Positions 25,715 through 33,687 of a stretch of DNA of 64,000 bases are shown here, piece after piece; positions within the stretch are counted from its first letter, which is position 1, and each line of letters opens with the position of its first letter. The stretch covers positions 186,001 through 250,000 of the forward strand of contig DIBY01000018.1 in assembly GCA_002415135.1 (NCBI GenBank). Reading direction: 5' to 3'. The position numbers and the translations under genes are program-made. The DNA comes from Flavobacteriales bacterium UBA5040. Its GTDB lineage: Bacteria; Bacteroidota; Bacteroidia; Flavobacteriales; Weeksellaceae. The notes beneath the pieces were generated by a model. That model ran no database searches and had not been told where the DNA came from. It saw nothing but the letters and a program-made list of their open reading frames with translations.

Positions 25715-26470
25715 ATGAATGCAGCCGAAGATCTATCCTTGAATAAAATAGCCAAAATCACTCTGCTTTTTTGGTTGATGAAAATTGTAGCGACAACGCT
25801 GGGCGAAACTTTAGGTGATTTTATTGCCCAGACTTTGAACTTAGGATATTTGGTCGGAATCGGTATTACCTTAGTCTTTTTCCTTCTAACACTTCTTCTA
25901 CAGCTCTCTTCCAAAAAATATGTTCCGGCTTTTTTCTGGTTAGTGATCATCGGAACCACCACTTTAGGCACAGAGATCTCTGATTTTATTGATCGAAGTT
26001 TACACTTAGGTTATGCCTTGGGAAGTCTGGTTTTAGTTGCTTTTCTTCTTGTAACACTTTATCTCTGGTACAGAAAATATGGGAATCTAGAAGTCTCTCC
26101 TATTTTCGAAAAGCAAAAAGAAACGTTTTTCTGGGTCGCTGTTCTATTCTCAAACAGTCTGGGAACTGCTTTTGGCGACTACCTTAACGACGGTTTAGGA
26201 TTAAGTTATCTGATGGGCGCTTTGATCACTTTGGCGGTGATTGTTGTAGTCGTGCTATTGCACTCTTATACCAAGATCAATCATATTCTTTTATTTTGGA
26301 TCGCTTTCGTTTTTACACGTCCGTTTGGTGCCACCTTTGGTGACTTTTTAACCAAGCCAATTGCGAAAGGTGGCCTTGATTTAGGAACACTCAACGCGTC
26401 GATTATTTCGATAATAATTATGGTTGTGCTAATTATTATAGCACATAGAAAAGAAAAGATTCAGAGTTGA
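25715..26470 (+). CDS. COG4705-type membrane protein with four internal repeats
   Basis: The product has 251 residues with eight predicted membrane helices. Four similar two-helix units begin with FW near a helix start. They carry T-x-G-E/T-x-x-G/S-D-F in the first three variants (TTLGETLGDF, TTLGTEISDF, NSLGTAFGDY), then LGY/LSY-x-x-G, with a fourth unit RPFGATFGDF that has GLDLG. The repeated acid-and-glycine motif inside helices suggests a pseudo-fourfold channel or transporter fold. No function is known to me. Confidence 0.75.
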   Translation: MNAAEDLSLNKIAKITLLFWLMKIVATTLGETLGDFIAQTLNLGYLVGIGITLVFFLLTLLLQLSSKKYVPAFFWLVIIGTTTLGTEISDFIDRSLHLGYALGSLVLVAFLLVTLYLWYRKYGNLEVSPIFEKQKETFFWVAVLFSNSLGTAFGDYLNDGLGLSYLMGALITLAVIVVVVLLHSYTKINHILLFWIAFVFTRPFGATFGDFLTKPIAKGGLDLGTLNASIISIIIMVVLIIIAHRKEKIQS

Positions 26471-26557
26471 GCAGAGAATGTTTTCAGTTGCAATAATTAT
26501 TTTTATTGAAAGTAAACTTTAACAAAACTCTCTAAAACTGCAACTTTTGTAAATGAA

Positions 26558-26587
26558 AAATCCCGCCTTATAACTAAGACGGGATTT
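26558..26587. terminator. Bidirectional terminator between the COG4705-type gene and atpC
   Basis: A 13-bp stem AAATCCCGCCTTA/TAAGACGGGATTT with one mismatch and a 4-base loop, between convergent genes. Confidence 0.75.
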
Positions 26588-26606
26588 ATATTAATGTAAA
26601 AGAGTT

Positions 26607-26888
26607 TTATTCTGCTAGAATAATTCCTTTGTTATTACTGAATTCTACCACTCCACTTTTCATTGTAAAAGAAAAAACATTTTCTTTTTCATTTTCTTTG
26701 ATGAAATGCTGACTGTATTTCTCCTCTATTTCATTCGTGAACACTTTTATTTTCCCTCCGTTTAATGAGGTAACGATAGCGGCGTGATCTTTCATGATAT
26801 GGAATTCTCCACTTTTGCCAGGAAGCAAAACAGATTTTACTTCGCCTTCAAAAACAACAAACTCCGGAGTTAAAATTTTAATATTCAT
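26607..26888 (-). CDS. atpC: ATP synthase F1 epsilon subunit
   Basis: The product has 93 residues: only the N-terminal beta-sandwich domain (MNIKILTPEFVVFEGEVKSVLLPGKSGEFHIM) is present. The C-terminal helical hairpin that inhibits the enzyme in E. coli is missing, which is normal for Bacteroidota. It is the last gene of the atpD-atpC pair, 93 bp after atpD; the gap carries an inverted repeat. The other ATP synthase genes are not in the window. Confidence 0.9.
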   Translation of the reverse strand: MNIKILTPEFVVFEGEVKSVLLPGKSGEFHIMKDHAAIVTSLNGGKIKVFTNEIEEKYSQHFIKENEKENVFSFTMKSGVVEFSNNKGIILAE

Positions 26889-26894
26889 TTTTTT

Positions 26895-26965
26895 ATAGAT
26901 AATAGATAAAAGACGAAAAGATAATAGATTTGACTGTTTAAATGGTCTATTGTCTATTATCTATT
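26895..26965. repeat. Heptamer-based inverted repeat in the atpD-atpC gap
   Basis: The left arm is a degenerate 7-base periodicity (AGATAAT, AGATAAA, AGACGAA, AAGATAA). The right arm is its inverse (GTCTATT, GTCTATT, ATCTATT). ATAGATAATAGA at 26895-26906 pairs perfectly with 26953-26964. The atpD-atpC transcript would form a hairpin here. Confidence 0.75.
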
Positions 26966-26981
26966 CGGCTGTAGTCGTATT

Positions 26982-28490
26982 TTATGCGTTTTCCGCTAAC
27001 ATTTTTTCACCTGCTTCGATCGCTTCTTCGATAGTCCCTTTAAGGTTAAAAGCAGCTTCAGGTAAATGATCCAACTCACCGTCGATGATCATGTTAAATC
27101 CTTTGATGGTATCTTTAATATCAACCAATACTCCTTTTAATCCTGTAAACTGTTCTGCAACGTGGAAAGGTTGAGATAAGAATCTCTGCACTTTACGAGC
27201 ACGGTAAACTGATAATTTATCTTCTTCAGAAAGCTCTTCCATTCCTAGAATCGCGATGATATCCTGTAATGCTTTGTATTTTTGAAGAATTTCTTTTACT
27301 CTTTGAGCACAGTCGTAATGTTCGTCACCTAAGATCTCAGAAGTTAAGATTCTAGAAGTAGAAGCCAATGGATCTACTGCTGGATAAATTCCTAGTGAAG
27401 CAATTTTTCTATCTAATACCGTAGTTGCATCTAAGTGAGCAAACGTCGTTGCCGGCGCCGGGTCAGTTAAATCATCTGCAGGAACGTAGATCGCTTGTAC
27501 AGAGGTAATTGAACCATTTTTAGTTGAAGTAATACGCTCTTGCATCGCACCCATTTCAGAAGCCAAAGTTGGTTGGTAACCTACTGCTGAAGGCATTCTT
27601 CCTAGTAGTGCAGAAACTTCTGAACCTGCTTGTGTAAATCGGAAGATGTTATCAACGAAGAACAAGATATCTCTACCTTGACCTGTACCGTCTCCATCTC
27701 TAAAACTTTCAGCAATTGTTAATCCTGATAATGCTACACGAGCTCTTGCTCCAGGAGGTTCATTCATTTGACCGAAAACAAAAGTAGCCTTAGACTCTTT
27801 CATTACTTCCAAATCTATTTTAGATAAATCCCATCCTCCATTTTCCATAGAGTGCATAAACTCATCACCATATTTAATAATGCCTGATTCAAGCATCTCT
27901 CTCAAAAGGTCGTTTCCTTCTCTGGTTCTCTCACCTACACCGGCAAAAACAGAAAGTCCACCGTGACCTTTTGCAATATTGTTAATTAATTCCTGGATCA
28001 GTACTGTTTTACCAACACCTGCTCCACCGAACAAACCAATTTTTCCACCTTTCGAATATGGTTCTACCAAGTCAATTACTTTAATACCTGTAAAAAGTAC
28101 TTCAGCAGAAGTGGTTAACTGGTCAAATTTTGGTGCATCTCTGTGAATCGGCAATCCGTTTTCTTTCGAAACCTGCTCAATTCCATCAATTGCATCTCCA
28201 ACTACGTTAAACAATCTACCATAAACTGCTTCACCAGTTGGCATTGTAATTTGTTTTCCTTGTGAAATTACTTCCTGACCTCTTTGAAGTCCGTCTGTTG
28301 CATCCATTGCGATACATCTTACAGAATCTTCACCAATATGTTGTTCTACTTCAAGTATCACTTTGTTACCGTCTGTTTTTGTAATTTCCAATGCATCATA
28401 AATGCTTGGAAGTTCTGCCGCATCTGTAAAAACTACGTCGATTACTGGACCGATAATTTGAGAAATTTTTCCTTTAAGTTGGTTTGCCAT
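26982..28490 (-). CDS. atpD: ATP synthase F1 beta subunit
   Basis: The start is moved to the ATG at 28490 (MANQLKGKISQIIGPVIDVVF), because a full promoter lies at 28512-28541 inside the longer frame. The product has 502 residues: catalytic beta subunit of the F-type ATP synthase, with Walker A GGAGVGKT, Walker B ILFFVDNIFRFTQAGSE and a DELSEED-region loop EELSEED. It is transcribed with atpC; in this genus atpD/atpC are often separate from the other atp genes. Confidence 0.97.
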   Translation of the reverse strand: MANQLKGKISQIIGPVIDVVFTDAAELPSIYDALEITKTDGNKVILEVEQHIGEDSVRCIAMDATDGLQRGQEVISQGKQITMPTGEAVYGRLFNVVGDAIDGIEQVSKENGLPIHRDAPKFDQLTTSAEVLFTGIKVIDLVEPYSKGGKIGLFGGAGVGKTVLIQELINNIAKGHGGLSVFAGVGERTREGNDLLREMLESGIIKYGDEFMHSMENGGWDLSKIDLEVMKESKATFVFGQMNEPPGARARVALSGLTIAESFRDGDGTGQGRDILFFVDNIFRFTQAGSEVSALLGRMPSAVGYQPTLASEMGAMQERITSTKNGSITSVQAIYVPADDLTDPAPATTFAHLDATTVLDRKIASLGIYPAVDPLASTSRILTSEILGDEHYDCAQRVKEILQKYKALQDIIAILGMEELSEEDKLSVYRARKVQRFLSQPFHVAEQFTGLKGVLVDIKDTIKGFNMIIDGELDHLPEAAFNLKGTIEEAIEAGEKMLAENA

Positions 28491-28511
28491 TGCTAATTTT
28501 TTTCTTGAGTG

Positions 28512-28541
28512 CAAATATAATGAATATTCGCACATTTGCAA
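28512..28541 (-). promoter_or_regulatory. Promoter of atpD-atpC
   Basis: On the minus strand: TTG at 28541-28539, 19 bp, TATATTTG at 28519-28512. Its -33 element is half of a CAATTG palindrome shared with ribF. Confidence 0.8.
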
Positions 28542-28572
28542 TTGGTTTAAAAGAAGATTTTTGTCATATTTG
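28542..28572 (+). promoter_or_regulatory. Promoter of ribF
   Basis: TTG (28542-28544), 20 bp, CATATTTG (28565-28572), one mismatch. It is back-to-back with the atpD promoter. Confidence 0.55.
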
Positions 28573-28634
28573 CATAAAGTTATTTCAAGTCCATTTTTAG
28601 GACGATTAATTCCACTCTTATTTAAGAATTTCAG

Positions 28635-29555
28635 TTGATAATTACAGAAAATTTTGTCGGTTCACTTTCCGAAAATCCTTTGGCGCTCTCGATTGGTATG
28701 TTTGATGGTGTGCATTTGGGACATCAAAGTATTATACAAAAACTCAATACAATCTCTGACGCAAAAAATCTAAAATCTGCCATACTTACTTTTTGGCCAC
28801 ACCCAAGAAAGGTTTTTAATCCAACGGATGATTTAAAATTATTAAATACCATTGAGGAGAAAAAATACCTGCTTCAGAAAAACGGTTTGCACCATTTATT
28901 TCTAAAAGAATTTGATGAAGATTTTAGGAATCTAAAGGGCGAAGAATTTGTAAAACAGATTTTGGTAGAGAAACTTCAGGTCAAACATTTGATTGTCGGT
29001 TACGATCATACTTTTGGAAAAAACAGAAGTGGTGATTTTTCATTATTAAAAAAGATGGGTCCAGAACTTGGTTTCGAAGTAGAACAGGTGGAAGCAGTCT
29101 CTTATAAAGAGGTGAATATAAGTTCAACCCAAATTAGAAATGCGCTGTCAGATGGCAATGTGATATTTGCCAATGAAATGTTGGGCTACAACTACTCTCT
29201 TTCTGGAACGGTTGTTCACGGTAAAAAAATCGGCAGAACAATTGGTTATCCGACTGCCAATATTGAAGTTGATGACCTTAAATTGTTACCTAATAAAGGC
29301 GCTTATATTGTTGATGTTTTTGTGAAGAACCAACACTATAAAGGAATGTTGAGTATTGGTACCAATCCGACCGTTAACGGAACGAATGTGTCTGTGGAAG
29401 TTTATATTTTAGATTTTGATGAAGATATTTACGGCCAGAAAATATCTGTTAACTTCAGAGACTTTCTGCACGAAGAAATTAAATTTAATGGTCTTGAAGA
29501 ATTGATGATACGATTAGATGAAGATAAAAGATTGACGTCTGAGTTTAGCTTTTAG
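28635..29555 (+). CDS. ribF: Bifunctional riboflavin kinase/FAD synthetase
   Basis: The 306-residue enzyme makes FMN from riboflavin, then FAD. The N-terminal adenylyltransferase has GMFDGVHLGH and the later SSTQIRNAL; the C-terminal kinase has GRTIGYPTANIE and the RLDEDKRL end. The frame opens at 28626 after a stop and holds no ATG before GMFDGVHLGH, so the TTG at 28635 is taken as start. It converges with the MmcQ/YjbR gene, with a 4-bp tail overlap. Confidence 0.93.
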   Translation: MIITENFVGSLSENPLALSIGMFDGVHLGHQSIIQKLNTISDAKNLKSAILTFWPHPRKVFNPTDDLKLLNTIEEKKYLLQKNGLHHLFLKEFDEDFRNLKGEEFVKQILVEKLQVKHLIVGYDHTFGKNRSGDFSLLKKMGPELGFEVEQVEAVSYKEVNISSTQIRNALSDGNVIFANEMLGYNYSLSGTVVHGKKIGRTIGYPTANIEVDDLKLLPNKGAYIVDVFVKNQHYKGMLSIGTNPTVNGTNVSVEVYILDFDEDIYGQKISVNFRDFLHEEIKFNGLEELMIRLDEDKRLTSEFSF

Positions 29556-29905
29556 GAGTTTAATAATTCCTCTCTCTTGTTCTTTGTTAAAGATTTCACG
29601 ACCAAATCATAAGAATGATCGACCAACTTAAAAATCAATTCTTTTTTCAAACCTTCACAAACGACCGAATTCCAGTGTGTCTTATTCATGTGATAGGCAC
29701 CTTGAATTTGGGGATATTGCTCCCGAAGTTCAGCACTCCATTCTGGATCTGTTTTCAAAGAGATCACTAAAGGCTGTTTTTCCAACGGTATCAAAGCAAA
29801 CATTTTTCCTGCCACTTTCAACACCAAAGTTTCTGGATTAAAAGGAAAGGTTTCCTCCACTCCTTTTTTTTGCTGACAGTAATCGAGAATTTCGTTGGTA
29901 TCCAT
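29552..29905 (-). CDS. MmcQ/YjbR family protein
   Basis: The 117-residue alpha/beta protein has the family pattern: CQQKKGVEETFPFNPETLVLKVAGKMFAL at the front, LKTDPEWSAELREQYP in the middle and HMNKTHWNSVVCEG, then the final LVDHSYDLVVKSL. It belongs to the CyaY-like fold and is sometimes called DNA-binding, without a settled function. Its last codons overlap those of ribF on the other strand by 4 bp, with no room for a separate terminator. Confidence 0.88.
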   Translation of the reverse strand: MDTNEILDYCQQKKGVEETFPFNPETLVLKVAGKMFALIPLEKQPLVISLKTDPEWSAELREQYPQIQGAYHMNKTHWNSVVCEGLKKELIFKLVDHSYDLVVKSLTKNKREELLNS

Positions 29906-29912
29906 GTATATT

Positions 29913-30025
29913 ATAGGTAATGGGTAATTAGCAATAAGTAATTGTTAAACTCTCCAACAAATTTAGTAATTTTATGAATCAGAATCTTAGTTAAGATTAC
30001 TAATTAATTATTACCCATTACTCAT
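29913..30025. repeat. Heptamer-based inverted repeat before the NAD(P)-binding gene
   Basis: The left arm reads as heptamers GGTAATG, GGTAATT, AGCAATA, AGTAATT (29916-29943). The right arm carries the inverse, with ATTACCCATTAC (30010-30021) perfectly complementary to 29917-29928. It ends 7 bp before the next ATG. Same design as 26895-26965 but different heptamers. Confidence 0.75.
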
Positions 30026-30031
30026 CAATAA

Positions 30032-30685
30032 ATGATCGCATTAATCATCGGCGCAACTGGCGCAACCGGAAAAGACCTGGTTCATCAATTACTTCAGGAT
30101 ACGGATTTCAACGAAGTTCATGTCTTTGTTAGAAAACCTTTAAAAATAAATGATCCAAAACTAAAAGTTCATATCGTTGATTTTGAAAATCCTGCTGATT
30201 GGCAAGATCTGGTTAAAGGTGACGTTGCATTTTCTTGCTTGGGAACAACTTTGAAAGCTGCCGGAAGCAAAGAAGCGCAAAAAAAAATCGATGTCGATTA
30301 TCAATATAACTTTGCAAAAAGTGCCAAAGAAAATGGCGTTGAAGATTTCATTTTAGTTTCCGCTTACGGTGCAGATTCGAACTCCGCGATGTTCTATTCT
30401 AAGATTAAAGGAGAATTAGAACAAAAAATTAAAGATTTGCATTTTAACAAAGTGACTATTTTTCAACCCGGAATGCTGGAGCGAAAAAGTTCAGACAGGT
30501 TCGGGGAAGTTGTAGGTGCAAAAGTGATTAAATTTATTAATAGCCTCGGTTTATTAAAAAGCCAGAAACCTTTACCAACTGACGTTCTAGCTCATGCTAT
30601 GATCAATGCCTCTAAAATTAAATCGAACGGTAATTCTAAAATTAAACTGGGAAGTATTTTCAGTTTCGCGGATAAGCATAACTGA
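30032..30685 (+). CDS. NAD(P)-binding Rossmann protein (HTATIP2/YwnB-like)
   Basis: The 217-residue atypical short-chain dehydrogenase-like protein has a glycine-rich LIIGATGATGKDL at the N-terminus, then VFVRKP, a DVAFSCLGTTLKAAGSKEAQ loop and LVSAYGADSNSAMFYSKIKGELEQ, where the Tyr/Lys pair is in the expected region. The members act as reductases or NAD(P) sensors; the substrate is unknown. The upstream gap is filled by the heptamer inverted repeat. Confidence 0.82.
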   Translation: MIALIIGATGATGKDLVHQLLQDTDFNEVHVFVRKPLKINDPKLKVHIVDFENPADWQDLVKGDVAFSCLGTTLKAAGSKEAQKKIDVDYQYNFAKSAKENGVEDFILVSAYGADSNSAMFYSKIKGELEQKIKDLHFNKVTIFQPGMLERKSSDRFGEVVGAKVIKFINSLGLLKSQKPLPTDVLAHAMINASKIKSNGNSKIKLGSIFSFADKHN

Positions 30686-30707
30686 TTTACATTTAAATTT
30701 CATTTTA

Positions 30708-30782
30708 ACGCAAAGACGCAAAGAAGTATCAATGATTATGCTTACCAAATTACGATCGCAAAGGCGTTTCACTTAGCAAAGG
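30708..30782. repeat. Short ACGCAAAG-type repeat region
   Basis: ACGCAAAG occurs twice in tandem (30708-30723), with degenerate copies CGCAAAGG (30757-30764) and AGCAAAGG (30775-30782). A further set of TTTGTG-like units sits at 30883-30917, spaced 9, 12 and 9 bases. The 30686-30990 gap holds no gene. Confidence 0.5.
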
Positions 30783-30935
30783 ATTATTTTATCAATAATT
30801 GCAAAAAAGTAATTCTTATAAAAATATATGTATGAATTTTTAATTACTTGATCACTTCATAAAATTAATTATAAACTTTTAGTTGTGAAATTTGTGCAAT
30901 CATTAGTGCCATTTGTGTTTAAAGATTTAACAAGT

Positions 30936-30970
30936 AAAAAAGCCGTTTCAACAATGCTGAAACGGCTTTT
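30936..30970 (-). terminator. Terminator of pyrH-frr
   Basis: A 13-bp stem AAAAGCCGTTTCA/TGAAACGGCTTTT with a T-run on the minus strand. Confidence 0.85.
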
Positions 30971-30990
30971 ATTATGATGATCAAAAAAGA

Positions 30991-31545
30991 TTATACTTTC
31001 ATAATCTCTGCTTCTTTCACTTTGAAATGATCGTCGCACATTTTTATGTATTTATCGGTAATGACCTGAATTTTTGCTTCTTCATCTTTAATTAAATCTT
31101 CAGAAACTCCTTCTAATTTGCGAAGTTCTTTCATTCCATCCTGACGGGCATTTCTTACAACAATTTTCGTAGCTTCTGCTTCAGATTTCGCTTGTTTACC
31201 CAACTCACGTCTTCTTTCTTCTGTCAATGGCGGAACATTCAAAATGATATTGTCTCCATTATTAGAAGGTGCAAATCCGAGGTTTGAATTGATAATTGCT
31301 TTTTCAATGGCTCCAATCGCAGATCGATCCCAAGGTTGAATTGAAATCGTCATCGCATCTGGAATCATCACGTTCGCAACCTGACTCAAGGGTGTTGGTG
31401 CTCCGTAATACTCTACCATAACGTCTTGTACCATTGTTGTAGAAGCACGTCCGGCTCTAATTTTCTGAAAAGCATGTTCCAAATGTTTAATGGCAGCATC
31501 CATTTCCTGCTTGACCATATCTACAATAAGTTCTAATTCTTCCAT
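30991..31545 (-). CDS. frr: Ribosome recycling factor
   Basis: The 184-residue protein splits post-termination ribosomes together with EF-G. Family landmarks: KIRAGRASTTMVQDVMVEYYG, LSQVANVMIPDAMTISIQPWD and LTEERRRELGKQAKSEAEATKIVVRNARQDG. It follows pyrH after 60 bp; a separate -7 box (31587-31594) lies in that gap, so it can be expressed alone as well as with pyrH. Confidence 0.97.
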   Translation of the reverse strand: MEELELIVDMVKQEMDAAIKHLEHAFQKIRAGRASTTMVQDVMVEYYGAPTPLSQVANVMIPDAMTISIQPWDRSAIGAIEKAIINSNLGFAPSNNGDNIILNVPPLTEERRRELGKQAKSEAEATKIVVRNARQDGMKELRKLEGVSEDLIKDEEAKIQVITDKYIKMCDDHFKVKEAEIMKV

Positions 31546-31586
31546 TATATCTTAAATTTCTGTTTTACTAATTAAAATGAAGTATT

Positions 31587-31594
31587 CAAAAATA
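31587..31594 (-). promoter_or_regulatory. -7 box of frr
   Basis: TATTTTTG on the minus strand, between the pyrH stop and frr; no -33 element seen. Confidence 0.45.
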
Positions 31595-31605
31595 GCATTA
31601 TTTTT

Positions 31606-32313
31606 TTATAAATTCACTAAGGTTCCGATAGTTTCACCCTGAACTACTTTTAGAAGATTTCCTTCTTTATTCATATCAAAAACGATGATCGGTAAATTAT
31701 TTTCTCTACTTAAGGTAAAAGCAGTCATATCCATTACTTTCAGATCTTTTTCAAAAACTTCACTATACGTTAAGTTATTAAATTTCACAGCATCGATATT
31801 TTTTTCAGGATCAGAATCATAGATTCCATCGACTCTCGTTCCTTTTAAGATCACATCAGCATTCATTTCAATCGCTCTCAAAGTCGCTGCGGTATCTGTA
31901 GTGAAATACGGATTTCCAGTACCAGCACCAAAAATTACAACTCTGCCTTTTTCTAAATGACGAACTGCTTTTCTTTTGATAAATGGCTCAGCCACTTTAT
32001 CCATTTCGATAGCACTTTGCAAACGCGTGAAAATCCCTGCATCTTCTAACGCACCTTGCAATGCCATTCCATTAATAACGGTTGCCAGCATTCCCATGTA
32101 ATCACCCTGAACTCTATCCATTCCCGTAGCTGCACCAGCAAGACCTCTAAAGATATTTCCGCCACCAATAACAATTGCCACTTGACAACCAATATCGACT
32201 ACTTTTTTAATTTCTGCCGCATATTCTTTCAATCGGTCATTGTCGATTCCATATTGTCGGTTTCCCATTAATGCCTCGCCACTTAATTTTAGAAGAATTC
32301 GTTGGTATTTCAT
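31606..32313 (-). CDS. pyrH: Uridylate kinase
   Basis: The 235-residue UMP kinase of the amino-acid-kinase fold makes UDP for nucleotide synthesis. Motifs: KYQRILLKLSGEALMG, VAIVIGGGNIFRGL, IFGAGTGNPYFTTDTAATLRAIE and KGTRVDGIYDSDPEK. It comes first in the pyrH-frr pair, an arrangement seen in many bacteria. Its promoter (-7 box 32344-32351) faces away from that of porQ. Confidence 0.97.
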   Translation of the reverse strand: MKYQRILLKLSGEALMGNRQYGIDNDRLKEYAAEIKKVVDIGCQVAIVIGGGNIFRGLAGAATGMDRVQGDYMGMLATVINGMALQGALEDAGIFTRLQSAIEMDKVAEPFIKRKAVRHLEKGRVVIFGAGTGNPYFTTDTAATLRAIEMNADVILKGTRVDGIYDSDPEKNIDAVKFNNLTYSEVFEKDLKVMDMTAFTLSRENNLPIIVFDMNKEGNLLKVVQGETIGTLVNL

Positions 32314-32343
32314 TTTTTACTTTTTTTTTACTTTTTTACGGTG

Positions 32344-32351
32344 CAAATATA
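32344..32351 (-). promoter_or_regulatory. -7 box of pyrH
   Basis: TATATTTG followed by CACCG on the minus strand; no -33 TTG at the right distance. Confidence 0.5.
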
Positions 32352-32400
32352 AGGAAACACAAATAATTTCGTTAATAGATTTATATTTACACCGAAATTA

Positions 32401-32432
32401 TTTTTGAAAAGTACTTAAATAAATTATTTTTG
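32401..32432 (+). promoter_or_regulatory. Promoter of porQ
   Basis: TTTTTG (32401-32406), 18 bp, TATTTTTG (32425-32432), then the TTG start at 32450. Confidence 0.75.
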
Positions 32433-32449
32433 CATCTTTACCACACAAA

Positions 32450-33448
32450 TTGAAAAAAATTACTGCCTTTTCTACTCTACTTATTGCTGGCTTGCTCTCT
32501 GCTCAGGAAGGAACGAATGTGTATCCTTTTCTGAACATTCCCGTGTCTGCCAGACAGGCGGCTTTGGGAGGTGATGCTGTTTCGATTCGTGATTTTGATG
32601 TAAGCTTTGTTGGCGTAAATCCAGGTTTGATGAATTTGGATCAAGATGATATGATCGCTGTTAACTACGCTTCTTATCTTGCCGATTCAAAATACGGAAC
32701 CATTAGTTATGTGAAAGATCTGGAAGAAGGACATTTGATCGGTTTTAATGCGCGTTACATGGATTATGGCAAAATGCCAAGAACTGATGAAAGTGCAGAG
32801 ATCAATGGTGATTTTGGTGCGATGGATGCTTCCCTTGGACTTTCGTATGCGTACCAGTTTGATGAAGATTTTACCATAGCTGGTGGCGCCAATTTTGTCA
32901 CTTCAAAAATCGACAGTTATACTTCAATGGCAGTTGTTGGGACCGCAGGAGTTACTTATCATAATAAACAAAGTCGCGAAACATTGGCTTTGGTTTTCAG
33001 GAATTTTGGCTATCAATTCAAATCATTTAATGGAACTCGTGAGAATGTTGCTTTCAGAGTTGATTTAGGATACACCAAAATTCTGGATGAATTTCCGTTA
33101 GCGTTCACCATTACCGCCCACGATTTACAAAAACTTAATATTTCTCAGGATTTCGATAATAATGGTCAACCCATTAACTGGAGCCGAAAAATTGCCGATC
33201 ACTTTTCCTTAGGTGCCGAACTTTTTCCGGAACAGGCTTTCAATATTCGTTTCGGATATAATGTAAGACGTGGCAATGAACTCGCTCTTTTGGATCAAAG
33301 AAGTTTTACCGGATTATCCGCGGGCTTTGGAATTAAAATTTCTAGCTTCCGATTTGATTACGCTCATGTGAGATATCACAACTCTTCGAATGTCAATATG
33401 TTTGGTTTAACGCTTGATTTAATTGAGGTGTCTGGAAACAGAAGATAA
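32450..33448 (+). CDS. porQ: Type IX secretion system protein PorQ
   Basis: The 332-residue outer-membrane barrel of the PorV/PorQ/FadL-like group has a signal peptide at about 1-19 (ending LLSAQ) and then the typical NVYPFLNIPVSARQAALGGDAVSI start. PorQ belongs to the attachment complex that works with PorU/PorV/PorZ at the surface when T9SS cargo is processed. The start is TTG, supported by the promoter 18 bp upstream and by the signal peptide. The two T9SS cargo proteins in this window depend on such a system. It lies near cmk, a common flavobacterial arrangement. Confidence 0.85.
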   Translation: MKKITAFSTLLIAGLLSAQEGTNVYPFLNIPVSARQAALGGDAVSIRDFDVSFVGVNPGLMNLDQDDMIAVNYASYLADSKYGTISYVKDLEEGHLIGFNARYMDYGKMPRTDESAEINGDFGAMDASLGLSYAYQFDEDFTIAGGANFVTSKIDSYTSMAVVGTAGVTYHNKQSRETLALVFRNFGYQFKSFNGTRENVAFRVDLGYTKILDEFPLAFTITAHDLQKLNISQDFDNNGQPINWSRKIADHFSLGAELFPEQAFNIRFGYNVRRGNELALLDQRSFTGLSAGFGIKISSFRFDYAHVRYHNSSNVNMFGLTLDLIEVSGNRR

Positions 33449-33475
33449 ATTTTCTTTAAAATATAATTTAATAAA

Positions 33476-33507
33476 AAATTCCTTTTGATAATTCAGAAGG
33501 AATTTCT
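33476..33507 (+). terminator. Terminator of porQ
   Basis: A 13-bp stem AAATTCCTTTTGA/TCAGAAGGAATTT with one wobble and a 4-base loop. The rest of 33506-33630 shows nothing. Confidence 0.75.
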
Positions 33508-33630
33508 ACTATTTAAGCGGAACGTGTTCGTACTAAAAATGCAAGGACATTTAAATTTTAAGGATGATAAATGTATTTAATGCTTTTATTAAAAACGTTA
33601 AAAGTAAAATATTTACGAATAAACCATCTA

Positions 33631-33657
33631 AAAAAAACCACCGCAATTGCAGTGGTT
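33631..33657 (-). terminator. Terminator of the FISUMP gene
   Basis: AACCAC/GTGGTT stem around GCAATTGC with a T-run on the minus strand. The core is the exact reverse complement of 6688-6705. Confidence 0.75.
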
Positions 33658-33687
33658 CACTATTAAAATTAATTATAATTTCCACAA

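Noticed and set aside
30686..30990. Small protein in the gap before frr
   Set aside because: Open frames there are short and follow the repeat units (SLRLCV-type translations), a known artefact of such repeats.
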